A stretch of 64,000 nucleotides of DNA from Paracoccaceae bacterium (GTDB taxonomy: Bacteria > Pseudomonadota > Alphaproteobacteria > Rhodobacterales > Rhodobacteraceae). The notes below the pieces were generated by a model. The model was not told where the DNA came from and made no database searches. It was given only the letters and a program-made list of their open reading frames with translations. Shown piece after piece: positions 47,161 through 56,911 of this stretch. The DNA lies in contig JAMWZC010000004.1 of the NCBI GenBank assembly GCA_024304985.1, forward strand, positions 186,001 through 250,000. Direction: 5' to 3'. Position 1 is the stretch's first letter. Each line of letters begins with the position of its first letter. Made by a program: the position numbers and the translations under genes.

Positions 47161-47270
47161 TAGGGTGCGTGCTTGCACGCACCGTTTGTTGATGTGGGGG
47201 GTAGGGTGTGTGCTTGCACGCACCGTTTGTTGATGTGGGGGGGGAGAGTGGTGCGTGCTAGCACGCACCC
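47161..47270. repeat. REP palindromes downstream of the RAYT gene (three units)
   Basis: Palindromes at 47164-47183, 47205-47224 and 47250-47270. The first two sit in a tandem direct repeat of about 41 bases (TAGGGTG(C/T)GTGCTTGCACGC, tail CGTTTGTTGATGTGGGG); the third is inverted and ends CACCCTACG. Confidence 0.8.
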
Positions 47271-47286
47271 TACGTCCCAACGACGG

Positions 47287-47314
47287 AAAAGGGCCCGCCT
47301 TGCGGCGAGCCCTT
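47287..47314 (-). terminator. rho-independent terminator after groEL
   Basis: On the minus strand AAGGGCTCGCC and GGCGGGCCCTT pair around GCAA and end in a T-run (TTTTCC). It lies about 30 bases past the groEL stop. Confidence 0.85.
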
Positions 47315-47343
47315 CCTTGTCGAACGTCAGGTGACGGTCGGGA

Positions 47344-49011
<1,668 letters not shown>

Positions 49012-49032
49012 TCAGAATGTCAGGGATGACGA

Positions 49033-49320
49033 TCAGGCAATGATGCCCATGATGTCGGATTCTTTCATGATCAGCAGCTCTTCACCATCGAGGGTGACTT
49101 CGGTGCCGGACCATTTGCCAAACAGGACCTTGTCCCCTGCCTTGACGTCCATGGCGATGCGGTCGCCATCCTCGTCCTTCGCACCTGCGCCGACGGCGAC
49201 GATGATGCCCTCGGCGGGTTTTTCTTTTGCGCTGTCGGGGATGATAAGACCGCCCTTGGTCTTTTCGTCGCTTTCCACGCGGCGGACCAGCACGCGGTCA
49301 TGAAGCGGTGTAAATGCCAT
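49033..49320 (-). CDS. groES: co-chaperonin GroES (HSP10)
   Basis: 95 residues ([24 protein letters not shown], mobile loop included) from ATG 49320 behind AAGGAG. Caps the GroEL chamber. The longer in-frame start at 49341 lies before the ribosome site and is not needed. Confidence 0.98.
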   Translation of the reverse strand: MAFTPLHDRVLVRRVESDEKTKGGLIIPDSAKEKPAEGIIVAVGAGAKDEDGDRIAMDVKAGDKVLFGKWSGTEVTLDGEELLIMKESDIMGIIA

Positions 49321-49369
49321 CTCTGAGGCTCCTTGGCTCAAAGTTTCTCACTGAACCCCGTTCGGGGTA

Positions 49370-49396
49370 TTAGCACTCACTCCCTGCGAGTGCTAA
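49370..49396 (-). promoter_or_regulatory. CIRCE element (HrcA operator)
   Basis: TTAGCACTC - 9 bases - GAGTGCTAA, a perfect match to the CIRCE inverted repeat, 50 bases upstream of the groES start. HrcA repression of the operon is expected, relieved by heat. Confidence 0.95.
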
Positions 49397-49469
49397 CGGC
49401 GCATAGCTAGGGATCAGGCCAAGGGCTGTCAACATCTGAATCGGCAAAATTCGACAGCTTGTCGCGGCT

Positions 49470-50114
49470 TCAGTCCAGCGCCGCGCGGCCGGCCTCGGTC
49501 AGGGTATAGACCCCGGTCGCGACACGCGCGAACCAGCCGTAATGATTGTCCGCCATGATCCGCGTCGCCTGCGTCACACCGCAGGCCGCCGCCACATCGC
49601 GCCCCCGCGCCTGCCCCGCCTTTGCCAGCGCGGCGGCGCAGCGCAGGGCATCCTGCCGGTAGCCCGTCATCAGCCCCTGTTTCACCGAACCGCCCCGGTT
49701 GGGATCGCCCTGCAACCGCTGGAATTCGCGCAAAAGCGCCGTTTTGCGGCGGGGCTGCTTGCGCGGGACATAGGGGCCGGGGTCGGCATGGGCGATGACC
49801 AGCCCGTCGGACAGGCGCACGCTCAGCACCCCCAGACCCAGACGCCGGCACAGAGCCACATTGTCGCGCAAGGCCCGCGCCGCGACCTTGCCGGTCCGAT
49901 GGGGCACGGCCACGTAGACCAGATCCGTCACCGCCTGCCGCGCCACCGCCTGATGCAGCAGGGTCAGGGAAAAGCCGGTCTTCAACTCCACCACCACGGG
50001 CGGCTCGTCACCCCGGCAGGCCAGCACATCGACCGCGCCCACCTCGCCTTTCACGATATAGCCCTGCGCCTCGAGATAGGCTTTCACCGGACCGTAGAGA
50101 TCGCTTTCCCGCAA
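49470..50114 (-). CDS. DUF2161 PD-(D/E)XK-like protein
   Basis: 214 residues. The N-terminal part has GEVGAVDVLACRGDEPPVVVELKTG (about 23-47), the D...ExK core of a PD-(D/E)XK nuclease-like fold, and the C-terminus looks like a winged helix (DVAAACGVTQATRIMADNHYGWF). This is DUF2161, common in Rhodobacteraceae; a DNA-repair or nuclease role is only inferred from the fold. It precedes groES on the same strand but beyond the CIRCE element. Confidence 0.8.
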   Translation of the reverse strand: MRESDLYGPVKAYLEAQGYIVKGEVGAVDVLACRGDEPPVVVELKTGFSLTLLHQAVARQAVTDLVYVAVPHRTGKVAARALRDNVALCRRLGLGVLSVRLSDGLVIAHADPGPYVPRKQPRRKTALLREFQRLQGDPNRGGSVKQGLMTGYRQDALRCAAALAKAGQARGRDVAAACGVTQATRIMADNHYGWFARVATGVYTLTEAGRAALD

Positions 50115-50270
50115 AAATCACCCATTCCCCTGCCTGCACCGCCGGACTATCCCGCAGGCGCGTCCCATTGTCCAACCCTCGCGATGCTGCCTTGCAGCAT
50201 AGGCAGGTGACAATCCCGCGGCCCCGCCCTATAAGGCGCGCAAACCCAACATCCCTACAGGACCATTGCA

Positions 50271-51191
50271 ATGACCATTCAGGTTTTCGGCCACAAATCC
50301 CCCGACACCGACTCCACCGGCTCGCCCCTCATCTGGGCCTGGTATCTGACCGAGGTGAAAGGCACCCCGGCCGAGGCGAAGCTGCTGGGCGAGCCCAATA
50401 CCGAGGCCGCCTTCATGCTGAAGCACTGGGACCTGCCCAAGCCGCAGATCATCGCGGGTGTGGAGGCCGGCGCGCCGGTCGTGATCGTGGACACCAACAA
50501 CCCCGCCGAACTGCCCGCGGGCATCAATGACGCCGATATCATCGGCATCATCGACCATCACAAGCTGGTGGGCGGGCTGGAGACCAAAGGCCCGATCGAG
50601 ATCCGCATCGAGCCGCTGGCCTGCACCGCCACGATCATGTTCAAGATGATCGGCAAGGACATGGCCCGCGCGCCGAAATCCATCAAGGGCGCGATGCTGT
50701 CCTGCATCCTGTCGGACACGCTGGAATTCCGCAGCCCGACCACCACGCAGGAAGACAAGGCCATCGCCCATGATCTGGCCAAGGAACTGGGTGTGTCGAT
50801 CCCCGATTATGCCGCCCAGATGTTCGCCGCGAAATCCGATGTGTCGGCCTTCTCGGATGCGGAACTGCTGCGGATGGACAGCAAGGAATATACGGTCGCG
50901 GGCAAGGAATTCCGCGTCTCGGTGCTGGAAACCACCTCGCCCAAGATGATCCTTGATCGCAAGGACAGCCTGATGGCATCCATGGTGGACGTGGCCAAGG
51001 AAGACGGCGCCGATCAGGTGATCCTCTTCGTCGTGGACATCCTGAACGAGGAAGCCACGCTTCTGGTGCCCAACGATCTGGTCAAGACACTCGCCGAGAA
51101 ATCCTTCGGCGTCACCGTCACCGGGGACACCGTTGTCCTGCCCGGCGTGATGAGCCGCAAGAAGCAGATCATCCCGGTCCTGACCCTCTGA
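50271..51191 (+). CDS. ppaC: manganese-dependent inorganic pyrophosphatase (DHH family)
   Basis: Hydrolyses pyrophosphate to phosphate in the cytoplasm. 306 residues with FGHKSPDTDS (H8, D12, D14), the DHH motif in IGIIDHHKLVGG (about 95-100) and a C-terminal DHHA2 domain ending in GVMSRKKQIIPVL, where the SRKKQ basic residues bind substrate. Full length. Starts in AGGACC-spaced ATG 50271. Confidence 0.96.
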   Translation: MTIQVFGHKSPDTDSTGSPLIWAWYLTEVKGTPAEAKLLGEPNTEAAFMLKHWDLPKPQIIAGVEAGAPVVIVDTNNPAELPAGINDADIIGIIDHHKLVGGLETKGPIEIRIEPLACTATIMFKMIGKDMARAPKSIKGAMLSCILSDTLEFRSPTTTQEDKAIAHDLAKELGVSIPDYAAQMFAAKSDVSAFSDAELLRMDSKEYTVAGKEFRVSVLETTSPKMILDRKDSLMASMVDVAKEDGADQVILFVVDILNEEATLLVPNDLVKTLAEKSFGVTVTGDTVVLPGVMSRKKQIIPVLTL

Positions 51192-51226
51192 CGCGACGCA
51201 GGGGCGGTCACACCTCACCGGCCGCC

Positions 51227-51291
51227 CTTCTCCTTGACCGAAATATCCCGGGGGGAGTCCGCAAGGACGGGGGGCAGAGCCCCCCTCCCCC
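51227..51291 (+). repeat. AAATATCC-type intergenic repeat, copy 3
   Basis: CTTCTCCTTGACCG, AAATATCC (51241-51248), then GGGGGGAGTCCGCAAGGACGG and GGGGGC...GCCCCCC. Nearly the same as copy 2 at 39006-39077, including both GC stems, and again placed just past a stop codon (ppaC). Confidence 0.7.
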
Positions 51292-51311
51292 CTTCGCCTG
51301 AAAGGCCACCC

Positions 51312-52184
51312 ATGACCCGCATCATCACCGCCCTGTCCGAGATTTCCGCCGATTACCGCGCGCTTTTCGTCGATCTGTGGGGCTGCGTGCATGACGGTGT
51401 GCGCGCCCTGCCCGAGGCCGTGGCCGCGCTGCAAGCCTATCGCCAGACCGGTGGGATCGTGGTGCTGCTGACCAATTCGCCCAAGCCGCGAAAGGGTGTG
51501 GAAACCCAGCTGGACCATTTCGGCGTGCCGCGTGACGCCTGGGACACCATCGCCACTTCGGGCGATTCGGCGCGCGCGGCGATGTTTCGCGGCGCGGTGG
51601 GGGAACAGGTGTTCTTCATCGGCGAGGACCGCGACATGCCGTTCTTCGACCCGATCAAGGTGGTCGAGGACCCGGTTGAGATCACCCTGACCAAGCTGGA
51701 TCAGGCGACGGGCATCGTCTGCACCGGGCCGTTCGATCCTGCCGCCGATCCCGCCGATCTGCGCCCCCAGCTGCTTTATGCCAAGCAGAAGGGGCTGAAA
51801 CTGCTCTGCGCGAACCCCGATATCGTGGTGGACCGGGGCGAGCGGCGCGAATGGTGCGCGGGAGCCGTGGCACAGCTTTACACCGAGATGGGGGGCGAGA
51901 GCCTTTATTTCGGCAAGCCGCATCCGCCGATCTATGATCTGGCGCGCCGCCGCTTGCAGGTGTTGGACCAGAACATCACCGATCGGGCGATTCTGGCCAT
52001 CGGGGATGGTATCCAGACCGACATCCGTGGCGCCATGGGCGAGGAGATCGATTCCCTTTTCATCTCCGGCGGACTGGCCCGCGCGGAAACCCGCACTGAT
52101 GGCCAACCCGATCCCGATGCGCTAACCGCCTATCTGGACACGGAAAAAGCAGCCCCCACCTTCACGATTGGCCATCTGCGCTGA
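51312..52184 (+). CDS. HAD-superfamily hydrolase, TIGR01459-like (class IIA)
   Basis: 290 residues with HAD motif I FVDLWGCVHDG (Asp21 nucleophile), TNSPKPRK (motif II Thr/Ser) and GDGIQTDIRGAMGEEIDSLFISGG (motif IV acidic residues). The DxWGCxHDG form marks the TIGR01459 group related to NagD-type phosphatases; substrate unknown. ATG 51312 was chosen; the longer frame begins inside the intergenic repeat. Confidence 0.9.
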   Translation: MTRIITALSEISADYRALFVDLWGCVHDGVRALPEAVAALQAYRQTGGIVVLLTNSPKPRKGVETQLDHFGVPRDAWDTIATSGDSARAAMFRGAVGEQVFFIGEDRDMPFFDPIKVVEDPVEITLTKLDQATGIVCTGPFDPAADPADLRPQLLYAKQKGLKLLCANPDIVVDRGERREWCAGAVAQLYTEMGGESLYFGKPHPPIYDLARRRLQVLDQNITDRAILAIGDGIQTDIRGAMGEEIDSLFISGGLARAETRTDGQPDPDALTAYLDTEKAAPTFTIGHLR

Positions 52185-52260
52185 CCCGGCCGACCTGTTG
52201 CAGCCCTGCGTCGAAAGCCCCGGCCGGGATTTTCGGGGCCTGCATTAGCACTTGATTTTC

Positions 52261-52287
52261 TGCAATTGCAAAGTAATAAAGTTGCAA
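52261..52287. promoter_or_regulatory. paired TTGCAA boxes upstream of the MaoC gene
   Basis: TGCAATTGCA (52261-52270) is a perfect palindrome containing TTGCAA at 52266-52271, and a second TTGCAA lies at 52282-52287, 16 bases on, in an AT-rich stretch about 70-95 bases before the MaoC start. TTTGCAA-type boxes are bound by ScfR-family acyl-CoA regulators in this bacterial group, but the spacing here differs from the one I recall, so the assignment is tentative. Confidence 0.4.
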
Positions 52288-52354
52288 CTTCGGTCGCGTA
52301 TGCATCCGAATATTACCTTGCCGCTTGATCACGGTGCACAGACTGGAGGGTCGG

Positions 52355-52798
52355 ATGTTGGACAATATGCCTCGCGGCACGATCTGTATCGAAGATATCG
52401 AGATGGGCATGACCCGCCATCTGCGCAAAGTGGTGACGGATCGCGACATCGAACTGTTTGCCGAAGTCTCGACCGACCGGAACCCGGTTCATCTGGACGA
52501 TGACTATGCCCGCGACACGATCTTCGAGGGGCGCATCGCGCATGGCATGCTGACCGCAGGTCTGATTTCGGCGGTGATCGGCGAGCAGCTTCCGGGGCAT
52601 GGCACGGTCTATATGGGACAAAGCCTCAAGTTTCTGGCCCCTGTGCGCCCCGGCGACATGGTGCATGCCGAGGTCGAGGTGATCGGCATTGACCACGCGA
52701 AACGCCGCGTGCAACTGGATTGCCGCTGCATGGTCAACGGCAAGAAGGTCCTGATCGGCGAAGCCACGGTTCTGGCCCCCAGCCGCAAGTTCGACTGA
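52355..52798 (+). CDS. MaoC/PhaJ-like (R)-specific enoyl-CoA hydratase
   Basis: 147 residues with the hotdog-fold hydratase 2 motif: FAEVSTDRNPVHLDDDYARDTIFEGRIAHGMLTAGLIS, where the D-x4-H pair (D and H of TDRNPVH) is catalytic. Full single-domain PhaJ length. It may feed (R)-3-hydroxyacyl-CoA to polyhydroxyalkanoate synthesis, or act in fatty acid breakdown. ATG 52355 with TGGAGGG was chosen over the TTG at 52325. Confidence 0.88.
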   Translation: MLDNMPRGTICIEDIEMGMTRHLRKVVTDRDIELFAEVSTDRNPVHLDDDYARDTIFEGRIAHGMLTAGLISAVIGEQLPGHGTVYMGQSLKFLAPVRPGDMVHAEVEVIGIDHAKRRVQLDCRCMVNGKKVLIGEATVLAPSRKFD

Positions 52799-52856
52799 CC
52801 TCTCGCCGCCGTCAAACAGGCTTGCACCGCCCCGCGCCGGGCGCTAACCCTGCGCC

Positions 52857-53795
52857 ATGCGGATCATCCGGGATTACACATATGTGGACCTTGCAGATCG
52901 TGGCGCGTCCGCCGCGATCGGCAATTTCGACGGGGTCCATCTGGGGCACCGGTCGGTCATCGACAAGGCCCGCGCGGCAGGGGACCGGATCGGCGCGCCT
53001 TTGGGCGTCATGACGTTCGAGCCGCATCCGCGCCAGTATTTCGCCCCTGACGCCCCGCCCTTCCGCCTGATGAGCCGCGAGGCGCGCGCCCATCGGCTGG
53101 AGAAGCTGGGGGTGGAGCGGCTCTATGAGCTGAATTTCAACGCCGCCATGTCATCGCTGACACCGCGCGACTTTGCGCAGCGGGTGATCGCGGATGGGCT
53201 GGGCCTGAAACATATCGTCATCGGCGCCGATTTCTGCTTTGGCAAGGGCCGCGCGGGCACGGCGCAGCATCTGGTGGCGTTCGGGGCCGAGATGGGCTTT
53301 GGCGTGACCATCGCGGACCTTCTGGAAGGCAATGGCGGGGCCGTGTCGTCGACCGCGATCCGCAACGCCCTGACCGAAGGCCAGCCGCGCGCGGCGGCCG
53401 CCATGCTGGGCCATTGGCACCGGATCGAAGGCCGCGTGATCACCGGCGATCAGCGGGGACGCGAATTGGGCTATCCGACCGCGAATATGTCGATCGACGG
53501 GCTGCATCCGCCGCGTTTCGGAGTTTATGCCGTGCTGGTCGATGTGCTGGAAGGCCCGCACAAAGGCAGCTACCACGGGGCGGCCTCGATGGGCGTGCGG
53601 CCTATGTTCGGGGTGAACAAGCCGAACCTTGAGAGCTTCCTGTTCGATTTCAAAGGCGATCTTTACGGTGTGCCGCTGTCCGTGGGGCTGGTGGAATTCC
53701 TGCGTCCCGAGGAAAAGTTCGACAGCCTTGATGCGCTGATTGCGCAGATGGATGCCGATTGCGCCCGCGCGCGTGCCATTCTGGCCGCGCTATGA
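52857..53795 (+). CDS. ribF: bifunctional riboflavin kinase / FMN adenylyltransferase
   Basis: Makes FMN and FAD. 312 residues: N-terminal adenylyltransferase with GNFDGVHLGH (22-31) and SSTAIRNAL, and C-terminal kinase with GRVITGDQRGRELGYPTANM. Its last four bases overlap the ycgN start (ATGA), so the two are coupled. Confidence 0.96.
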   Translation: MRIIRDYTYVDLADRGASAAIGNFDGVHLGHRSVIDKARAAGDRIGAPLGVMTFEPHPRQYFAPDAPPFRLMSREARAHRLEKLGVERLYELNFNAAMSSLTPRDFAQRVIADGLGLKHIVIGADFCFGKGRAGTAQHLVAFGAEMGFGVTIADLLEGNGGAVSSTAIRNALTEGQPRAAAAMLGHWHRIEGRVITGDQRGRELGYPTANMSIDGLHPPRFGVYAVLVDVLEGPHKGSYHGAASMGVRPMFGVNKPNLESFLFDFKGDLYGVPLSVGLVEFLRPEEKFDSLDALIAQMDADCARARAILAAL

Positions 53796-54262
53796 CCGAC
53801 CCGATCAACCGCGACGGGCTGCGCCCCCGCTTCTGGGAAAAATACCCCGTCGACCGGCTGACCCAAGCCGAGTGGGAGGCGCTGTGCGACGGGTGCGGCA
53901 AATGCTGCCTGAACAAGCTGGAGGATGAGGAGACGGGCGAGGTCGTGCTGACCCGCGTCGCCTGCCGCCTGCTGGATGACAGCAGCTGCCGTTGCGGGCA
54001 ATACGCGACGCGGCATCAGTTCGTGCCGGAATGTATCGTGCTCAGCCCCAAGAACATGGACAAGAACCTGTATTGGATGCCCGAAACATGCGCCTACAAG
54101 CTGCTGTGGCAGGGCAAGCCGCTTTATGACTGGCACCCGCTGATTTCCGGCGATCCGCAAACGGTCCATGATGCGGGCGTGTCCGTTCAGGGCATCACGA
54201 TCCCCGAATTCGAAGTCCCTGAAGAGGACTGGGAAGACTATATCATAGAGGAGCCGACCTGA
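53792..54262 (+). CDS. ycgN: YcgN-family cysteine-cluster protein (UPF0260)
   Basis: 156 residues with a cysteine cluster C32-DG-C35-GK-C38-C39 and further Cys at 58, 66, 68 and 81 that together suggest a metal or Fe-S site (UPF0153-type zinc/iron-binding fold). Function unknown. Starts inside the ribF end and its stop overlaps the threonine aldolase start (TGATG), so all three are translationally coupled. Confidence 0.92.
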   Translation: MTDPINRDGLRPRFWEKYPVDRLTQAEWEALCDGCGKCCLNKLEDEETGEVVLTRVACRLLDDSSCRCGQYATRHQFVPECIVLSPKNMDKNLYWMPETCAYKLLWQGKPLYDWHPLISGDPQTVHDAGVSVQGITIPEFEVPEEDWEDYIIEEPT

Positions 54263-55308
54263 TGTTCTTTGCCTCCGACAATGCGGGCCCCGCCCATCCC
54301 CAGGTGATGCAGGCGCTGGTCGATGCCAATCAGGGCTATGCCATGCCCTATGGCAATGATCCGATCATGGGCGAGGTTCGCGCCCGCCTGCGCGAGATTT
54401 TCGAGGCCCCCGAGGCGGCGATCTATCTTGTCGCCACGGGCACGGCGGCCAACTCTCTGGCCTTGGCGACGCTGGGGCAGCCATGGCAGACGGTGTTTTG
54501 TTCGCCCGTCGCGCATATCCACGAGGATGAGTGCAACGCGCCCGAGTTCTATTCGGGCGGGGCGAAGCTGACGCTGGTGGGTGACAGCGACAAGATGACG
54601 GCCGAAACCCTGCGCGCGGCCATCCTGGCCGAAGAGACGCGCGGCGTGCATGGCCCGCAGCGTGGGCCGGTCTCGATCACCAATGTGACCGAGCGGGGCC
54701 GCGTCTATACCTGCGCCGAGATCAAGGCCCTGTCCGATGTGGCCCGCGAATTCGGCCTGCCCGTGCATCTGGACGGCGCGCGTTTTGCCAATGCGCTGGT
54801 GGCCCTTGGCTGCACCGCCGCCGAGATGACGTGGAAAGCGGGCGTCGATGCGGTCAGTTTCGGCGGCACCAAGAACGGTCTGCCGGGGGTCGAGGCGGTG
54901 ATCTTCTTTGATCCCGCGAAAGCCTGGGAATTCGAGCTGCGCCGCAAGCGGGGCGCGCATCTGTTGTCCAAGCACCGCTATCTGTCGGCGCAGATGCTGG
55001 CATTCCTGACCGATGATCTGTGGCTGAGTTCGGCAAAACGCGCCAATGCCAATGCCGCGCGCCTGATCGACGGGCTGAAGGCGATCCCGGAGGCCGGTTT
55101 CCTGCATGAACCACAGGCCAACATGGTCTTTGCCACCCTGCCCCGCGCCACGCATAAGCGGCTGCACGATGCGGGGGCGGTCTATTACATCTGGTCGGGC
55201 TCGCTGGAGGGCGACGACCCTGACGAGCTTTTGGCGGCGCGTCTGGTCTGCGACTGGTCGATCAGCCATGACCAGATTGATCAGTTCCTGACAATTGCGG
55301 CGGGCTGA
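54262..55308 (+). CDS. ltaE: low-specificity L-threonine aldolase
   Basis: PLP enzyme splitting threonine (or allo-threonine) to glycine and acetaldehyde. 348 residues with the PLP lysine K204 in SFGGTKNG, HIHEDECNAPEFYSGG and HLDGARFANA (Asp171 of the cofactor ring). Third member of the coupled ribF-ycgN group; a functional link with ribF is not obvious. It produces glycine, the ligand of the gcv riboswitch elsewhere in the window. Confidence 0.93.
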   Translation: MFFASDNAGPAHPQVMQALVDANQGYAMPYGNDPIMGEVRARLREIFEAPEAAIYLVATGTAANSLALATLGQPWQTVFCSPVAHIHEDECNAPEFYSGGAKLTLVGDSDKMTAETLRAAILAEETRGVHGPQRGPVSITNVTERGRVYTCAEIKALSDVAREFGLPVHLDGARFANALVALGCTAAEMTWKAGVDAVSFGGTKNGLPGVEAVIFFDPAKAWEFELRRKRGAHLLSKHRYLSAQMLAFLTDDLWLSSAKRANANAARLIDGLKAIPEAGFLHEPQANMVFATLPRATHKRLHDAGAVYYIWSGSLEGDDPDELLAARLVCDWSISHDQIDQFLTIAAG

Positions 55309-55318
55309 CCGGCCCCCG

Positions 55319-55340
55319 CTTCTTTTTGCCCCAAATATCC
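55319..55340 (+). repeat. AAATATCC-type intergenic repeat, copy 4 (short)
   Basis: CTTCTTTTTGCCCC then AAATATCC (55333-55340), 10 bases past the threonine aldolase stop. The GC hairpin part of copies 2 and 3 is missing or replaced by CCCCGGCCTG. Confidence 0.6.
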
Positions 55341-55363
55341 ATCCCCGGCCTGCATCGCGCGGG

Positions 55364-56191
55364 TCAGGCGGTGGGAAGATCCTGCAAAAAGGCCCGCACG
55401 CTTTGCGCCACCTCGGTGGGGTGCGTGATCGGGGCCATGTGACCGGCCCCTGCGATGGCGACCTGCTTGGCCTGCGGGATGCGCCGGGCCAGACCGTCAT
55501 TGATCGCGGCAATCGCGGCAGGGCTGTCGCCGCCCCGGATCAGCAGCAACGGGCAGGTGATCGCGGACAGTTTGCCTCCGGACAAGATCCCCGCGCAATC
55601 GCCATAGATCGCCGGGGCCCCCGCTTCGATCAGATGGATGCGCGCGGCCAAAGCGTTCTGTTGCGCCGCAGGCATGCTGTCCCAGCCGCGCCCATCGCCC
55701 CAGATGGAGGTGAAGGCCTTGGCCGCCGCTATCCGGTCACCCGCCTGCAATGCCTTGCGATAGGCGCGCATATGGGCGTCGTCCTGCACCTGCAATGCGG
55801 GCTGGTCCTGCGCGGCCACGGCAAAGAAAACCGGCTCGATCAGCACGAGCGAGCGCACCAGATCGGGGCGTTCCACCGCCAACCGGATCGCCACGGTGCC
55901 GCCGAAGGAATGACCGATGATGTCGGCGGGTCCCTGCCCCTCATGCTCCAGCAGGTCCACGGCCATAGCCGTGCTGACCGCCTGAATGTCGCTGATGCCG
56001 TCCCAATCGGCGCTTCGCCCATGCCCCGGCAGGTCATAGGCGATGGCCGAAATCACATCGTCAAGCCCTGCCACCATTCGCGCCCAGCCGCCCGCATGCC
56101 CCAGCGAGCAATGGATCAGAAGGGCCTGACGCGGACCGGCACCGGCGCGTATCCAATGGGTCGGGACCCCGCCCCGGATGTCCTGCGGCAT
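55364..56191 (-). CDS. alpha/beta-hydrolase
   Basis: 275 residues from ATG 56191. Catalytic features: LLIHCSLGHAGGW (oxyanion side), nucleophile elbow IIGHSFGGTVAI, and GHMAPITHP with the catalytic His. No signal peptide, so cytoplasmic. It begins one base after the stop of the upstream isomerase gene, implying cotranslation; the pair may act in aromatic or xenobiotic breakdown, which is inference. Confidence 0.88.
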   Translation of the reverse strand: MPQDIRGGVPTHWIRAGAGPRQALLIHCSLGHAGGWARMVAGLDDVISAIAYDLPGHGRSADWDGISDIQAVSTAMAVDLLEHEGQGPADIIGHSFGGTVAIRLAVERPDLVRSLVLIEPVFFAVAAQDQPALQVQDDAHMRAYRKALQAGDRIAAAKAFTSIWGDGRGWDSMPAAQQNALAARIHLIEAGAPAIYGDCAGILSGGKLSAITCPLLLIRGGDSPAAIAAINDGLARRIPQAKQVAIAGAGHMAPITHPTEVAQSVRAFLQDLPTA

Positions 56192-56192
56192 G

Positions 56193-56792
56193 TCAGAGCT
56201 TGCCGGACAGATGCGCGTCCAGATCCTCCAACCGGTCCTGACCCCAGAACCGCTGCCCGCTGTCGACCAGATAGAAGGGGGCGCCGAAGACGCCGCGCGA
56301 CACGGCCTCTTCCAGATTGGCGGCATAGGTTTCGGCCCCGGCCAGCAGGCCCTTGTCGGCGAGCGAGGGATCGAACCCCGCGCCGGTCAGGCAGCCGCGG
56401 ATCACCTCGTCGCGGGAGATGTCCTGTTCTTCGGCCCAGCAGGCGCGCGTCAGGCTATGCACCAGCTTGCCGACATCGCCGTCGCCCGCCGCTTGGGCGG
56501 CAATCACGGCATAAGAGGCAGGGGCCGGGTTCGTGGGCCAATGCGCGGGTTGGAAATTGAGCGGCATGCCCAGTTTCTTGGCCTGACGTGGCAATTCCTG
56601 CGCGCGGTATTCCTTGCGCGAGGGATGACGGTCCGGCAGCGCCACACCGCCCGTGCGGGCAAAGACAGCCCCGGCATCGACGGGTTTATAGGTGATGCTG
56701 GCCCCGTGTCTGGCCGCGATCTGCTCCAGCCGTGTTCCGGCCAGATAGACATAGGGCGACAAAACCGTGAAAAAATAATCGATATGGGCCAT
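56193..56792 (-). CDS. 2-hydroxychromene-2-carboxylate isomerase-like (DsbA-fold, kappa GST) protein
   Basis: 199 residues with the family start HIDYFFTVLSPYVYLAG (Ser at the SPY position in place of the CxxC of DsbA), PSRKEYRAQELPRQAKKLGMPLNFQP and GVFGAPFYLVDSGQRFWGQDRLEDL near the end. In naphthalene-type pathways this enzyme isomerises 2-hydroxychromene-2-carboxylate with glutathione; here no such pathway is nearby, so the substrate is open. Confidence 0.9.
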   Translation of the reverse strand: MAHIDYFFTVLSPYVYLAGTRLEQIAARHGASITYKPVDAGAVFARTGGVALPDRHPSRKEYRAQELPRQAKKLGMPLNFQPAHWPTNPAPASYAVIAAQAAGDGDVGKLVHSLTRACWAEEQDISRDEVIRGCLTGAGFDPSLADKGLLAGAETYAANLEEAVSRGVFGAPFYLVDSGQRFWGQDRLEDLDAHLSGKL

Positions 56793-56911
56793 TTGCGCGT
56801 TTCCTTTGCCTGCATCGCTTTGCCCGACGGTAACGAGATGATAGGCAGTGTCAACGTCACGAATCTGTCATCCTGCCCCGGCGCGGATGACCTCGCAGGG
56901 GAACCGCTGCC

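Noticed and set aside
46460..47280. possible CRISPR array (regular short repeats)
   Set aside because: Units are palindromic REP elements flanking a RAYT gene, with irregular spacing and no spacers of constant length.
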